Origin: Sinomonas mesophila
GTDB taxonomy: Bacteria; Actinomycetota; Actinomycetes; Actinomycetales; Micrococcaceae
Assembly (NCBI RefSeq): GCF_001999765.1
Contig: NZ_MTIC01000018.1
Coordinates: 58,815 to 122,814, forward strand
Reading direction: 5' to 3'
DNA length: 64,000 nucleotides
The translations under genes and the position numbers were made by a program. The notes beneath the pieces were generated by a model, which made no database searches, was not told the origin of the DNA, and saw only the letters and a list, made by a program, of their open reading frames with translations. This document shows positions 42,433 through 49,330 of the stretch, piece after piece. How positions within the stretch are numbered: the first letter of the stretch is position 1; the number at the start of each line of letters is the position of its first letter.

Positions 42433-42446
42433 TTTGGAGCGCTCCC
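42433..42446. promoter_or_regulatory. LacI-type operator before iolR
   Basis: TTTGGAGCGCTCCC matches the palindrome at 41085 over 14 bases. Its place upstream of the GntR gene suggests that the LacI regulator also controls iolR-iolB. Confidence 0.6.
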
Positions 42447-42548
42447 AGCCGCCCGCTGTCGTATGTCACCCCTTGCGAACATGCGGCTGCGGATGCAGAG
42501 TGGGCGGAAATCCCCGAAGGATCGGGGTTGCCAGTGCTAAGATCAACG

Positions 42549-42570
42549 AGGACAATTTGTCCTATCAAAT
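42549..42570. promoter_or_regulatory. IolR autoregulatory site
   Basis: AGGACAA-T-TTGTCCT is a perfect palindrome that overlaps ATTTGTCCTATCAAAT. The central TGTCCTATCA differs from the IolR motif at one base. It lies 53 bases before the iolR start. Confidence 0.65.
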
Positions 42571-42622
42571 AAACATGCGGTTTCGGGCACCCAGGCCCGA
42601 CGGCGCGGCCCAAGGAGAGGTC

Positions 42623-43363
42623 ATGGCAGCCAGCCTCAACATCCCCATCGACCGCTCGTCCCCCGTCCCCCTGTACCACCAGGTGGTCCAGGGCATCGAG
42701 GGGATGATCCGCAGCGGCGCGCTCGAGCCCGGCTCCAAGCTCGAGAACGAGATCGAGCTCGCCGCGCAGCTGAACCTGTCCCGGCCCACGATGCGCAAGG
42801 CGATGGACGAGCTCGTGCGCGCCGGCCTGCTCGTGCGCAAGCGGGGCGTCGGCACGCAGGTCGTGGCGAGCCAGGTGCGCCGGCACCTCGAGCTCTCGAG
42901 CCTCTGGGACGACCTGTCCCGCGGCGGGAAGGCCCCGTCCACGAAGGTCCTCGCGTTCCGCCACGGCCCCGCCGAGGCCGACATCGCTGACACCCTCCAG
43001 CTGCCGCCCGGCGTCGGCGTCTACCACTTCACCCGCCTGCGCTCGGTCGGCGAGAAGCCGCTCGCGCTCATGGAGAACTGGGTGCGGGACGACGTCGCCG
43101 AGCTCACCGAGGGCGGGCTGCGCGAGCGCGGCATGTACCAGATCCTGCGGGACGCGGGGGTGAACTTCCGGCTCGCGAACCAGCGCATCGGCGCGACCGT
43201 CGCGGACGAGTACCAGGCCTCGCTCCTCGAGACGGCCCCCGGCTCGGCGCTTGTCACCATGGAGCGCACCGCCGTGGACGACACGGGCCGCCACGTTGAG
43301 ACCGGCCGGCACGTCTACCGCGCTGACTCCTACAGCTTCGAGATGACCCTGGTCTCCCGCTGA
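42623..43363 (+). CDS. iolR: GntR/HutC-family regulator of inositol genes
   Basis: 246 residues from the ATG behind AAGGAGAGG. The winged HTH is at residues 14-80 (VPLYHQVVQGIEGMIRSGAL, LSRPTMRKAMDELVRAGLL); the UTRA effector domain follows (YHFTRLRSVGEKPLALMENW, ALVTMERTAVDDTGRHVETG). It stands 53 bases before iolB, and seven boxes like the known IolR motif lie in promoters of this region, including its own. It should repress the iol genes until inositol or a breakdown product binds. The name iolR rests on context and on the motif. Confidence 0.85.
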   Translation: MAASLNIPIDRSSPVPLYHQVVQGIEGMIRSGALEPGSKLENEIELAAQLNLSRPTMRKAMDELVRAGLLVRKRGVGTQVVASQVRRHLELSSLWDDLSRGGKAPSTKVLAFRHGPAEADIADTLQLPPGVGVYHFTRLRSVGEKPLALMENWVRDDVAELTEGGLRERGMYQILRDAGVNFRLANQRIGATVADEYQASLLETAPGSALVTMERTAVDDTGRHVETGRHVYRADSYSFEMTLVSR

Positions 43364-43415
43364 GCCACCACAGCCCAGCGAGAGTCCGCGATCAGACCCT
43401 GACGAAAGGACACCC

Positions 43416-44330
43416 ATGGCAGAGTGGGTCTACCCCCTCGGATCGGCCAAGGACGGGGACTGGCAGGTCTCCCTCGGCGCACACGACTCCTCGACCGCCG
43501 TCGACGGCTGGGCGCACACGGGCCTCAAGGTCGCCGAGCTCGCCCCCGGCGCGTCGGTCTCGCTCGAGGCCGCCGGCGAGGAGCGGATCGTCGTCCCGCT
43601 GGAGGGCGCGTTCGAGGTGACGGTCGACGGCGTCGTCCACTCCCTGCGCGGCCGCGCCTCCGTCTTCGCCGGCCCGAGCGACGTGCTGTACACCGGGATC
43701 GGGCGCGAGGTGGAGATCTCCTCCCCCGACGGCGGGCGGGTCGCCGTCGCCCTCGCCCCGGCCAAGGCCGACTACCCGACGCGGCTCGTGCGCGCCGAGG
43801 AGACCCCGGTCGAGCTGCGCGGGGCGGGCAACTGCTCGCGCCAGGTGCACAACTTCGGCACCCCCGCCGCGCTCGAGGCCGACCGGTTCATCGTGTGCGA
43901 GGTCATCACCCCGGCCGGCAACTGGTCCTCGTACCCGCCGCACAAGCATGATACGGAGAAGGACGGCGAGACCGCCCTCGAGGAGATCTACTACTTCGAG
44001 ACCAGGCTCGCCGCCGGCTCCCCCGTCGAGGGTGCTGGCGCTTCTGCCGCCGCGGGCCAGGACCCGATCGGCTACGCCCGGGTCTACGCCTCGGACGAGC
44101 GGCCGATCGACGTGCAGGCCGAGGTGCGCACGGGCGACGTCGTCCTGGTCCCCTACGGCTGGCATGGCCCCGCGATGGCCGCCCCCGGCTACGACCTGTA
44201 CTACCTCAACGTCATGGCCGGCCCGGGGCGGGTGCGGGAGTGGCTCATCAGCGACGACCCGCACCACGGCTGGGTCCGCCGGACCTGGGACGCCGAGAAG
44301 ATCGACCCCCGCCTCCCCTTCACCCCCTGA
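43416..44330 (+). CDS. iolB: 5-deoxy-glucuronate isomerase IolB
   Basis: 304 residues, cupin family. Signatures: ERIVVPLEGAFEVTVDG, RQVHNFGTP, SSYPPHKHD (metal His), LEEIYYFETR, VVLVPYGWHGPAMAAPGYDL and YYLNVMAGP. It isomerises 5-deoxy-D-glucuronate to 2-deoxy-5-keto-D-gluconate, the fourth step of inositol breakdown. GAAAGGA is before the ATG. In most clusters iolB is inside the iol operon; here it is with iolR on the opposite strand, 0.5 kb from iolH across a repeat-rich gap. Confidence 0.95.
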   Translation: MAEWVYPLGSAKDGDWQVSLGAHDSSTAVDGWAHTGLKVAELAPGASVSLEAAGEERIVVPLEGAFEVTVDGVVHSLRGRASVFAGPSDVLYTGIGREVEISSPDGGRVAVALAPAKADYPTRLVRAEETPVELRGAGNCSRQVHNFGTPAALEADRFIVCEVITPAGNWSSYPPHKHDTEKDGETALEEIYYFETRLAAGSPVEGAGASAAAGQDPIGYARVYASDERPIDVQAEVRTGDVVLVPYGWHGPAMAAPGYDLYYLNVMAGPGRVREWLISDDPHHGWVRRTWDAEKIDPRLPFTP

Positions 44331-44335
44331 CCGCT

Positions 44336-44412
44336 TCGGGTACGCATCTCGTCACCCTTTTTGGCATTTCGGGTGCAGATCTCGACGCCATTTTCGTATC
44401 TCGGGTACGCAC
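44336..44412. repeat. 32-bp-period repeat, three units, reverse orientation
   Basis: GGGTACGCATCTCGTC and two variants have GGG anchors at 44338, 44371 and 44403. It begins six bases after the iolB stop. The same family returns in the opposite orientation at 44752, so the two arrays bracket the 0.5-kb gap. Confidence 0.8.
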
Positions 44413-44457
44413 GACGCCGGGTGCCCGGCCCACGCGGGTCGGGCACCCGGCGTCGTG
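44410..44457. repeat. 18-bp hairpin of the 12-mer family
   Basis: CACGACGCCGGGTGCCCG and its exact complement face each other across 12 bases. It overlaps the end of the 32-bp-period array and may terminate iolB. Confidence 0.75.
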
Positions 44458-44491
44458 GGTCCGGGCGACGGCTCCCCAGCATGTCCGCACG

Positions 44492-44670
44492 GAAGGACCG
44501 GTCTCGCCACGAGACCGGTCCCTGGCCGCGAGACAGGCGGGCCCAAGGCCGGTCTCGCGGCCAGGGACCTGTCTCAATACCCGGGACCCCGTCCCGCCGC
44601 CCAAGGCCGGTCTCGCGGGTCAGCACCGGTCTCGCGCGGGAAGGCTAGGCCCGCGGACCCGTCTCAGGAC
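44492..44670. repeat. GGTCTCGCG repeat cluster
   Basis: GTCTC occurs at 44501, 44552, 44571, 44610, 44629 and 44661, with GAGAC at 44511 and 44529 on the other strand. ACCGGTCTCG/CGAGACCGGT form a tight palindrome (44497-44519). GGCCAAGGCCGGTCTCGCG-like blocks repeat about 60 bases apart. Not seen elsewhere in the window. Confidence 0.7.
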
Positions 44671-44691
44671 GCTGCCTCAGGGCACGACGAA

Positions 44692-44735
44692 GAGCCGCCC
44701 GGGGCGCACCATGGCTGGTGCGCCCCCGGCGGCTC
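44692..44735. terminator. GC-rich hairpin between convergent iolB and iolH
   Basis: GAGCCGCC-c-GGGGCGCACC pairs with GGTGCGCCCC-c-GGCGGCTC around the loop ATGGCT with a single mismatch. It is the strongest stem in the gap and lies 118 bases after the iolH stop; probably a bidirectional terminator. Confidence 0.65.
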
Positions 44736-44751
44736 GAGACGCCGCGCCCCG

Positions 44752-44827
44752 CGTACCCGGGACGGCCGAAACGCGTCGAGATCCGTACCAGGAACGGGGA
44801 AACGCGTCGAGATCCGTACCCGGAACG
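44752..44827. repeat. 32-bp-period repeat, two to three units, forward orientation
   Basis: GCGTCGAGATCCGTACC starts at 44773 and 44804 (31 apart), each followed by AGGAACG or CGGAACG; a partial unit with GTACCCGGGACG precedes at 44752. Same family as 28749 and 35328. Confidence 0.8.
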
Positions 44828-44852
44828 GGGGGCGGGCGGGAGGGGCGGGGGG

Positions 44853-45734
44853 TCAGAGGGCCGCCCGCGCCTTCTCAGCGCGCTCCTGCATCTCGCGCAG
44901 CTGGTAGCGCGAGACGTCGGGGGCGTTCTCGTCTTCCGCGAAGACCGAGGAGACCATGACCGTGTCCTCCCGGCCCAGGAAGCCGATCTCCCCGAGCCCG
45001 CCGAAGAACTCGTCCCAGTTGACGTCGCCGTCGCCGATCTTGAGGTGCTGGTGCACCCGGACGTCGTTCCCGGGCGGGTTGGTGATGTACCGCAGCCCGT
45101 GGGACGCGTGGTGGTTCATCGTGTCCGAGACGTGCACGACGCGCAGGCGGTCACCCGCTGCCCGCATGATCGTCAGCGGCTCGTCCTTCATGTGAAACGT
45201 GTGCGAGGCGACGTACACCATGCCGACGTTCGGCGAGTTGAGCCCCCGGATCACGCGGAGCGCGGCGAGGCCCTCCTCGACGAAGTCGTCAGGGTGCGGG
45301 TCGATCGCCACGTGGACGCTCTCGCGCTCGAAGACCGGCAGCAGCTCCTCCATGGACTTGTAGAAGCAGGCCTCGGACTCCTCGGGCTTCTCGGGCCGGC
45401 CCGAGAACTCGGTGTTCATCTGGGTGCAGCCGAGGTCCACGGTGATCTGGATGGCGCGCTTCCAGTACCGCACGGCGGCCTCGCGCATCGCCTCGTCGGG
45501 CCCGGACCAGCGCAGGACGGGCAGCACCGAGGCGACCTGGACGCCCGCGTCCGTGCAGTTCCTGCGGAACTGGCGGACCAGCTCGTCGTCGGCCTTGGGG
45601 TGCGTGAAGAACGGGATCATGTCCCGGTGCGGGGTCATCTGGAGGTACTCGTAGCCGAGCTCCGCCGCGAGGGCGGGGAACTCGAGCAGCGAGTGCGTCG
45701 AGTGGAACGGGGTGGGGTCGAGGGCGATCTTCAT
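44853..45734 (-). CDS. iolH: IolH-like sugar phosphate isomerase/epimerase
   Basis: 293 residues in a TIM barrel. MKIALDPTPFHSTHSLLEFP, YLQMTPHRDMIPFFTHPKAD and VHVAIDPHPDDFVEEG are close to IolH proteins, and the metal ligands (Glu/Asp/His) are in HPDDF, VVHVSDTMNHHASHG and HQHLKIGDGDVNW. IolH is a constant member of inositol clusters with an uncertain step. The ATG overlaps the iolG stop (ATGA). It is the last gene of the seven-gene operon that begins with iolC. Confidence 0.88.
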   Translation of the reverse strand: MKIALDPTPFHSTHSLLEFPALAAELGYEYLQMTPHRDMIPFFTHPKADDELVRQFRRNCTDAGVQVASVLPVLRWSGPDEAMREAAVRYWKRAIQITVDLGCTQMNTEFSGRPEKPEESEACFYKSMEELLPVFERESVHVAIDPHPDDFVEEGLAALRVIRGLNSPNVGMVYVASHTFHMKDEPLTIMRAAGDRLRVVHVSDTMNHHASHGLRYITNPPGNDVRVHQHLKIGDGDVNWDEFFGGLGEIGFLGREDTVMVSSVFAEDENAPDVSRYQLREMQERAEKARAAL

Positions 45735-46789
45735 CGGCCGGCTCCCTTCCGCGCCGTGCCAGAAGACCAGTACAGCTCCGGCTTCTCAGGCAGGACGACG
45801 GCGACCTTCTCGCCGCTCTTCTGGGCCTCCACGCCGGCCTCGCAGCACGCGGCCGTGGCGTAGCCGTCCCACGCGGACGGTCCGCCGATCTCGCCGCGGA
45901 GGGCGGCATCGACCCAGGCCTGGACCTCGACGTCGTACGCCGCGCCGAAGCGCTCGATGAAGCTCGGCGTGACCTCGCCGCCCCAGCGGCCCGCGCGGCG
46001 CACGTACGGCCCGCCGTCGCCGCCGATGTCCACGATCCCGTCCTCGAACGCGGCCTGCGTCGCGACCTCGTAGCCGAACTGGGCGTTGACGAAGATCTCG
46101 ACGTCGGCGAGGACGCCGGACTCTGTCTCGATGAGCACGTGCTGCGGGTCGTGCTGGCCCGAGGGTGCCTTCGAGGTGGCCTTGCCGAGGCGGACCTGGA
46201 CGGAGGTGATCTCCTCGCCCGTGAGGTACCGGATCACGTCGAACTCGTGCACGACCGAGTCGTTGATGAGCATCTCGTTCGTGAAGCCGGCCGGGGTGTC
46301 CGGGTTGCGGTGGCGGCAGTGCAGCAGGAGCAGCTCGCCGAGGTCGCGCGAGCGGATGAGCCCGCCCAGCCGGGCGTACTCGGCGTCGAAGCGGCGCATG
46401 AAGCCGACCTGGATCCGCTTCCGGCCGAGCCGTTGCTCCGCCTCGACGATCCGCCACGCCGACTCGGCGTCCGGGGTCAGCGGCTTCTCGCACAGGATCG
46501 GGATGTCGAGCGCGAGCGCCTCGAGGAGCGCCTCCTCGTGCAGGAAGCCGGGGGTGGCGATGACGACGGCGTTGATGCCGCCGTCGGCGGCAGAAGCAGC
46601 GTACGCCTCGCCGGGCGTCGCGAAGGCCCGGGCGCCCGGGATGTCCGCGACGGCGGCCTTGGCGCGGTCGAGGTCGACGTCGATGACGGCGGCCACCTCG
46701 GCGCCGTGGACGCGCGTGTGCAGGCGCTGGATGTGGTCAGCGCCCATGCGGCCGGCGCCGATGACGGCGACGCGCAGGTTCTCAGCCAT
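45731..46789 (-). CDS. iolG: Inositol 2-dehydrogenase IolG
   Basis: 352 residues. Rossmann start LRVAVIGAGRMGADHIQRL, EKP motif IPILCEKPLTPD near 100, and the catalytic segment NEMLINDSVVHEFDVIRYL with Asp and His, as in inositol dehydrogenases. It oxidises myo-inositol to 2-keto-myo-inositol with NAD+, the first step. It is 26 bases after iolE and overlaps iolH by four bases. AAGG lies seven bases before the ATG. Among the four Gfo/Idh/MocA-type genes here this is the best candidate for the main dehydrogenase because of its operon position. Confidence 0.9.
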   Translation of the reverse strand: MAENLRVAVIGAGRMGADHIQRLHTRVHGAEVAAVIDVDLDRAKAAVADIPGARAFATPGEAYAASAADGGINAVVIATPGFLHEEALLEALALDIPILCEKPLTPDAESAWRIVEAEQRLGRKRIQVGFMRRFDAEYARLGGLIRSRDLGELLLLHCRHRNPDTPAGFTNEMLINDSVVHEFDVIRYLTGEEITSVQVRLGKATSKAPSGQHDPQHVLIETESGVLADVEIFVNAQFGYEVATQAAFEDGIVDIGGDGGPYVRRAGRWGGEVTPSFIERFGAAYDVEVQAWVDAALRGEIGGPSAWDGYATAACCEAGVEAQKSGEKVAVVLPEKPELYWSSGTARKGAGR

Positions 46790-46815
46790 GGGGTGTGCCT
46801 TTCTCGGAAGCGGGG

Positions 46816-47733
46816 TCAGGAGACGCGCGTGCGGGAGCCGCACGAGAGCAGGTAGCTCCGGGTGCGCTTGGCGATCGGGAGCGGGACGTCGAACGCCACG
46901 GGGTACATGTCCTGCTCGACGATGCCGAAGATCGGGCGGTCGAGCCTCTCGACCTCCTCGATGACCTCGCGCAGGTCCGGCAGGCCGCCGGGAGGCTCGG
47001 TCATGACGCCGGCCGCATTGGCCGCGGCGAACGTGAGGTTCTCGGCGCGGACCCGCTCCATGACACCGGGGTCGACCTGCTTGAGGTGCAGATAGCCGAT
47101 GCGCTCGGGGTACGTGCGGATGAGGTCCAGGCTGCTCGCTCCGCCGTACTCGGCGTGGCCCGTGTCGAGGCACAGGTTGAGCAGCTCGGGGTCCGTGTTC
47201 TTCAGGAGCGTCTCGATGTCCTCCTGCGTGAGCACGTGCGAATCGGCGTGCGAGTGGAACTGCTGCCTGAGGCCGAACTGCTCGGCCAGGCGCCGTCCCA
47301 GCTCGTTGTGCCCGGTGAAGAGCGAGTCCCACTGCTCGGAGCTGAGGACCTCGTTCTCGACGGCCTGGCCCGTGACATCGTCGCGCCACATGGCAGGGAT
47401 GACGACGATGTGCTCGCCGCCCATCGCGGCGGTCAGCTCGGCGACACGGCGGGCCGGCTCCCACGCCTCCTCCCACTGGGCACGACCCCGGTGGAACGCC
47501 GTGAACACCGTCCCCGCCGAGACCTGGAGGTCGCGGGCCTTGAGCTCGTCCGCCAGGCGGGACGGATCCGTGGGCAGGTAGCCGTACGGGCCCAGCTCGA
47601 TCCACTTGTAGCCGGCCTCGGCCACCTCGTCGAGGAAGCGCTCCCAGGGGGTCTGCTTCGGGTCGTCGGCGAACCACACGCCCCACGAGTCGGGGGCCGT
47701 GCCGATGATGACCTTGTTCTCGGTCTCAGTCAT
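46816..47733 (-). CDS. iolE: Inosose dehydratase IolE
   Basis: 305 residues from the ATG behind AAGGAG. IIGTAPDSWGVWFADDP at the N-terminus, LQVSAGTVFTAFHRG, FHSHADSHVLTQEDIE, LNLCLDTGHAEYGGA and YLHLKQVDPGV are standard for 2-keto-myo-inositol dehydratase; metal ligands are the Glu, Asp and His of these motifs. It dehydrates inosose to the trihydroxycyclohexane-dione. It lies 24 bases after iolA in the operon. An upstream in-frame ATG five codons earlier has no better signal. Confidence 0.95.
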   Translation of the reverse strand: MTETENKVIIGTAPDSWGVWFADDPKQTPWERFLDEVAEAGYKWIELGPYGYLPTDPSRLADELKARDLQVSAGTVFTAFHRGRAQWEEAWEPARRVAELTAAMGGEHIVVIPAMWRDDVTGQAVENEVLSSEQWDSLFTGHNELGRRLAEQFGLRQQFHSHADSHVLTQEDIETLLKNTDPELLNLCLDTGHAEYGGASSLDLIRTYPERIGYLHLKQVDPGVMERVRAENLTFAAANAAGVMTEPPGGLPDLREVIEEVERLDRPIFGIVEQDMYPVAFDVPLPIAKRTRSYLLSCGSRTRVS

Positions 47734-47757
47734 GATGCTCCTTCGCATCCTTCCGGG

Positions 47758-49257
47758 CTAGTTGGACGGGAAGTTGTAGGAGGCGCCGGAGGCGTGGGTG
47801 GGCTCGGGCCAGCGCTGGGTGACGACCTTGGCGCGGGTGTAGAAGGACACGCCCTCCTCGCCGTAGATGTGCTTGTCGCCGAAGAGCGAGCTCTTCCAGC
47901 CGCCGAACGAGTGGTACGCGACCGGGACCGGGATCGGGACGTTGACCCCGATCATGCCCACGTGCACGCCGCGGTGGAACTTGCGGGCGTTGGAGCCCGA
48001 GGAGGTGAAGATCGCGGTGCCGTTGCCGTAGGGGTTGGAGTTGATCAGCTCGATCGCCTCCTCGACCGTCTCGACCCGGACCACGGACAGGACGGGACCG
48101 AAGATCTCCTCGGTGTAGGCCTCCATGTCCGTGCCGACGTTGTCGATCACGGTCGGGCCGAACCAGAAGCCGCCCTCCTTGCCGGGGACGGTGAACTCGC
48201 GGCCGTCGACGACGAGCTGCGCGCCGGCGTCGGCGGCCTTGGTCACGATGCCCTTCATGCGCTCCTTGGACGCGGCCGTGATGATCGGGCCCATCTCCGC
48301 GGCCGGGTCGGTGCCCTCGGCGACGTGCACGGCCTCGGCGCGGTCCTTGACCTTGCCCACGAGCTCGTCCGCGGCGGAGCCGACGGCGACGGCGACCGAG
48401 ATGGCCATGCAGCGCTCGCCCGCGGAGCCGAACGCGGCCGCGGCGAGGTGGTCCGCGGCGTTGTCGAGGTCCGCGTCCGGGAGGATGATCGCGTGGTTCT
48501 TCGCCCCGCCGAGGGCCTGGACGCGCTTGCCGTGCGCCGTGGCGGTCTCCTGGACGTAGCGGGCGATCGGGGTCGAGCCGACGAACGAGATGGCGTCGAC
48601 GTCCGGGTGGGTCAGGAGGCCGTCGACGGTCTCCTTGCCGCCGTGCAGGACCTGGAAGACGCCGTCGGGCAGGCCTGCCTGCTTCCACAGGTTCGCCAGC
48701 AGGATCGACGGCGAGGGGTCGCGCTCGGAGGGCTTGAGGATGAACGCGTTGCCCGTCGCGATCGCGACCGGTGCCATCCACAGCGGCACCATGACGGGGA
48801 AGTTGAACGGAGTGATGCCCGCGACGACGCCGACCGGCTGGCGGTAGGAGAACACGTCGATCCCGGTCGAGGCCTGGTCCGAGTAGGCGCCCTTGAGCAG
48901 CTGCGGGATGCCGCACGCGAACTCGATGACCTCGAGGCCGCGGCCGATCTCGCCCTTGGCGTCCGAGATGACCTTGCCGTGCTCGGCCGTGATGAGCGCG
49001 GCCAGCTCATCGATGTGTGCCGCGACGAGCTCGCGGAACGTGAACAGCACCGCGGTGCGCTTCGCGAGGGAGATGTCGTTCCACGACTCCGCGGCCTTGC
49101 GGGCGTTGGCGACGGCGGTCTCGAGGTCCGCGGCGTCCGCGAGGCGAAGCTCAGCGGTCTGCTCGCCGGTGGCCGGGTTGAAGACAGGCTGCGTGCGGGT
49201 GCCGACGCCGTGGGTCTCCTCGCCATTGAGGAAGTGGGGAATGGTCTTGATGGTCAT
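47758..49257 (-). CDS. iolA: Methylmalonate-semialdehyde dehydrogenase IolA
   Basis: 499 residues. Aldehyde dehydrogenase motifs GVVAGITPFNFPVMVPLWM (with the Phe-Asn-Phe typical of MMSDH), ALGGAKNHAIILPDADLDN and the catalytic Cys in FGSAGERCMAI. It converts malonate semialdehyde to acetyl-CoA (and methylmalonate semialdehyde to propionyl-CoA) with NAD+ and CoA, the last step. It follows iolD after a 73-base gap that carries a hairpin. RBS AGGAGCAACG before the ATG. Confidence 0.95.
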   Translation of the reverse strand: MTIKTIPHFLNGEETHGVGTRTQPVFNPATGEQTAELRLADAADLETAVANARKAAESWNDISLAKRTAVLFTFRELVAAHIDELAALITAEHGKVISDAKGEIGRGLEVIEFACGIPQLLKGAYSDQASTGIDVFSYRQPVGVVAGITPFNFPVMVPLWMAPVAIATGNAFILKPSERDPSPSILLANLWKQAGLPDGVFQVLHGGKETVDGLLTHPDVDAISFVGSTPIARYVQETATAHGKRVQALGGAKNHAIILPDADLDNAADHLAAAAFGSAGERCMAISVAVAVGSAADELVGKVKDRAEAVHVAEGTDPAAEMGPIITAASKERMKGIVTKAADAGAQLVVDGREFTVPGKEGGFWFGPTVIDNVGTDMEAYTEEIFGPVLSVVRVETVEEAIELINSNPYGNGTAIFTSSGSNARKFHRGVHVGMIGVNVPIPVPVAYHSFGGWKSSLFGDKHIYGEEGVSFYTRAKVVTQRWPEPTHASGASYNFPSN

Positions 49258-49279
49258 CGTTGCTCCTACTGTGAGGGGC

Positions 49280-49300
49280 GCCGCCGACGGAGTCGGCGGC
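49280..49300 (-). other. Hairpin in the iolD-iolA gap
   Basis: GCCGCCGAC and GTCGGCGGC pair perfectly around GGA. It is the only non-trivial gap of the operon and has no T-run; it may protect an mRNA end or reduce read-through, setting the iolA level apart from iolCD. Confidence 0.45.
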
Positions 49301-49330
49301 CTGCGGGTGGGTGGGTGAAGGGCTGGTCGC

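Larger units (their letters stand above)
42195..42622. other. Gap between lacI and iolR: hairpin, operators, promoter
   Basis: No gene. It contains the 21-bp palindrome (42239-42316), a LacI-type site (42433) and the IolR box (42549-42570). From about 42395 the DNA turns AT-rich, and the iolR promoter is expected there. Confidence 0.6.

Noticed and set aside
44492..44670. Integron attC or phage attachment sites in the GGTCTCG cluster
   Set aside because: No integrase or cassette gene nearby, and the repeats lack the conserved attC ends.
45731..47686. 651-residue dehydrogenase fusion
   Set aside because: The first 299 residues are iolE in another frame; IolG begins at 46789 with its own start.
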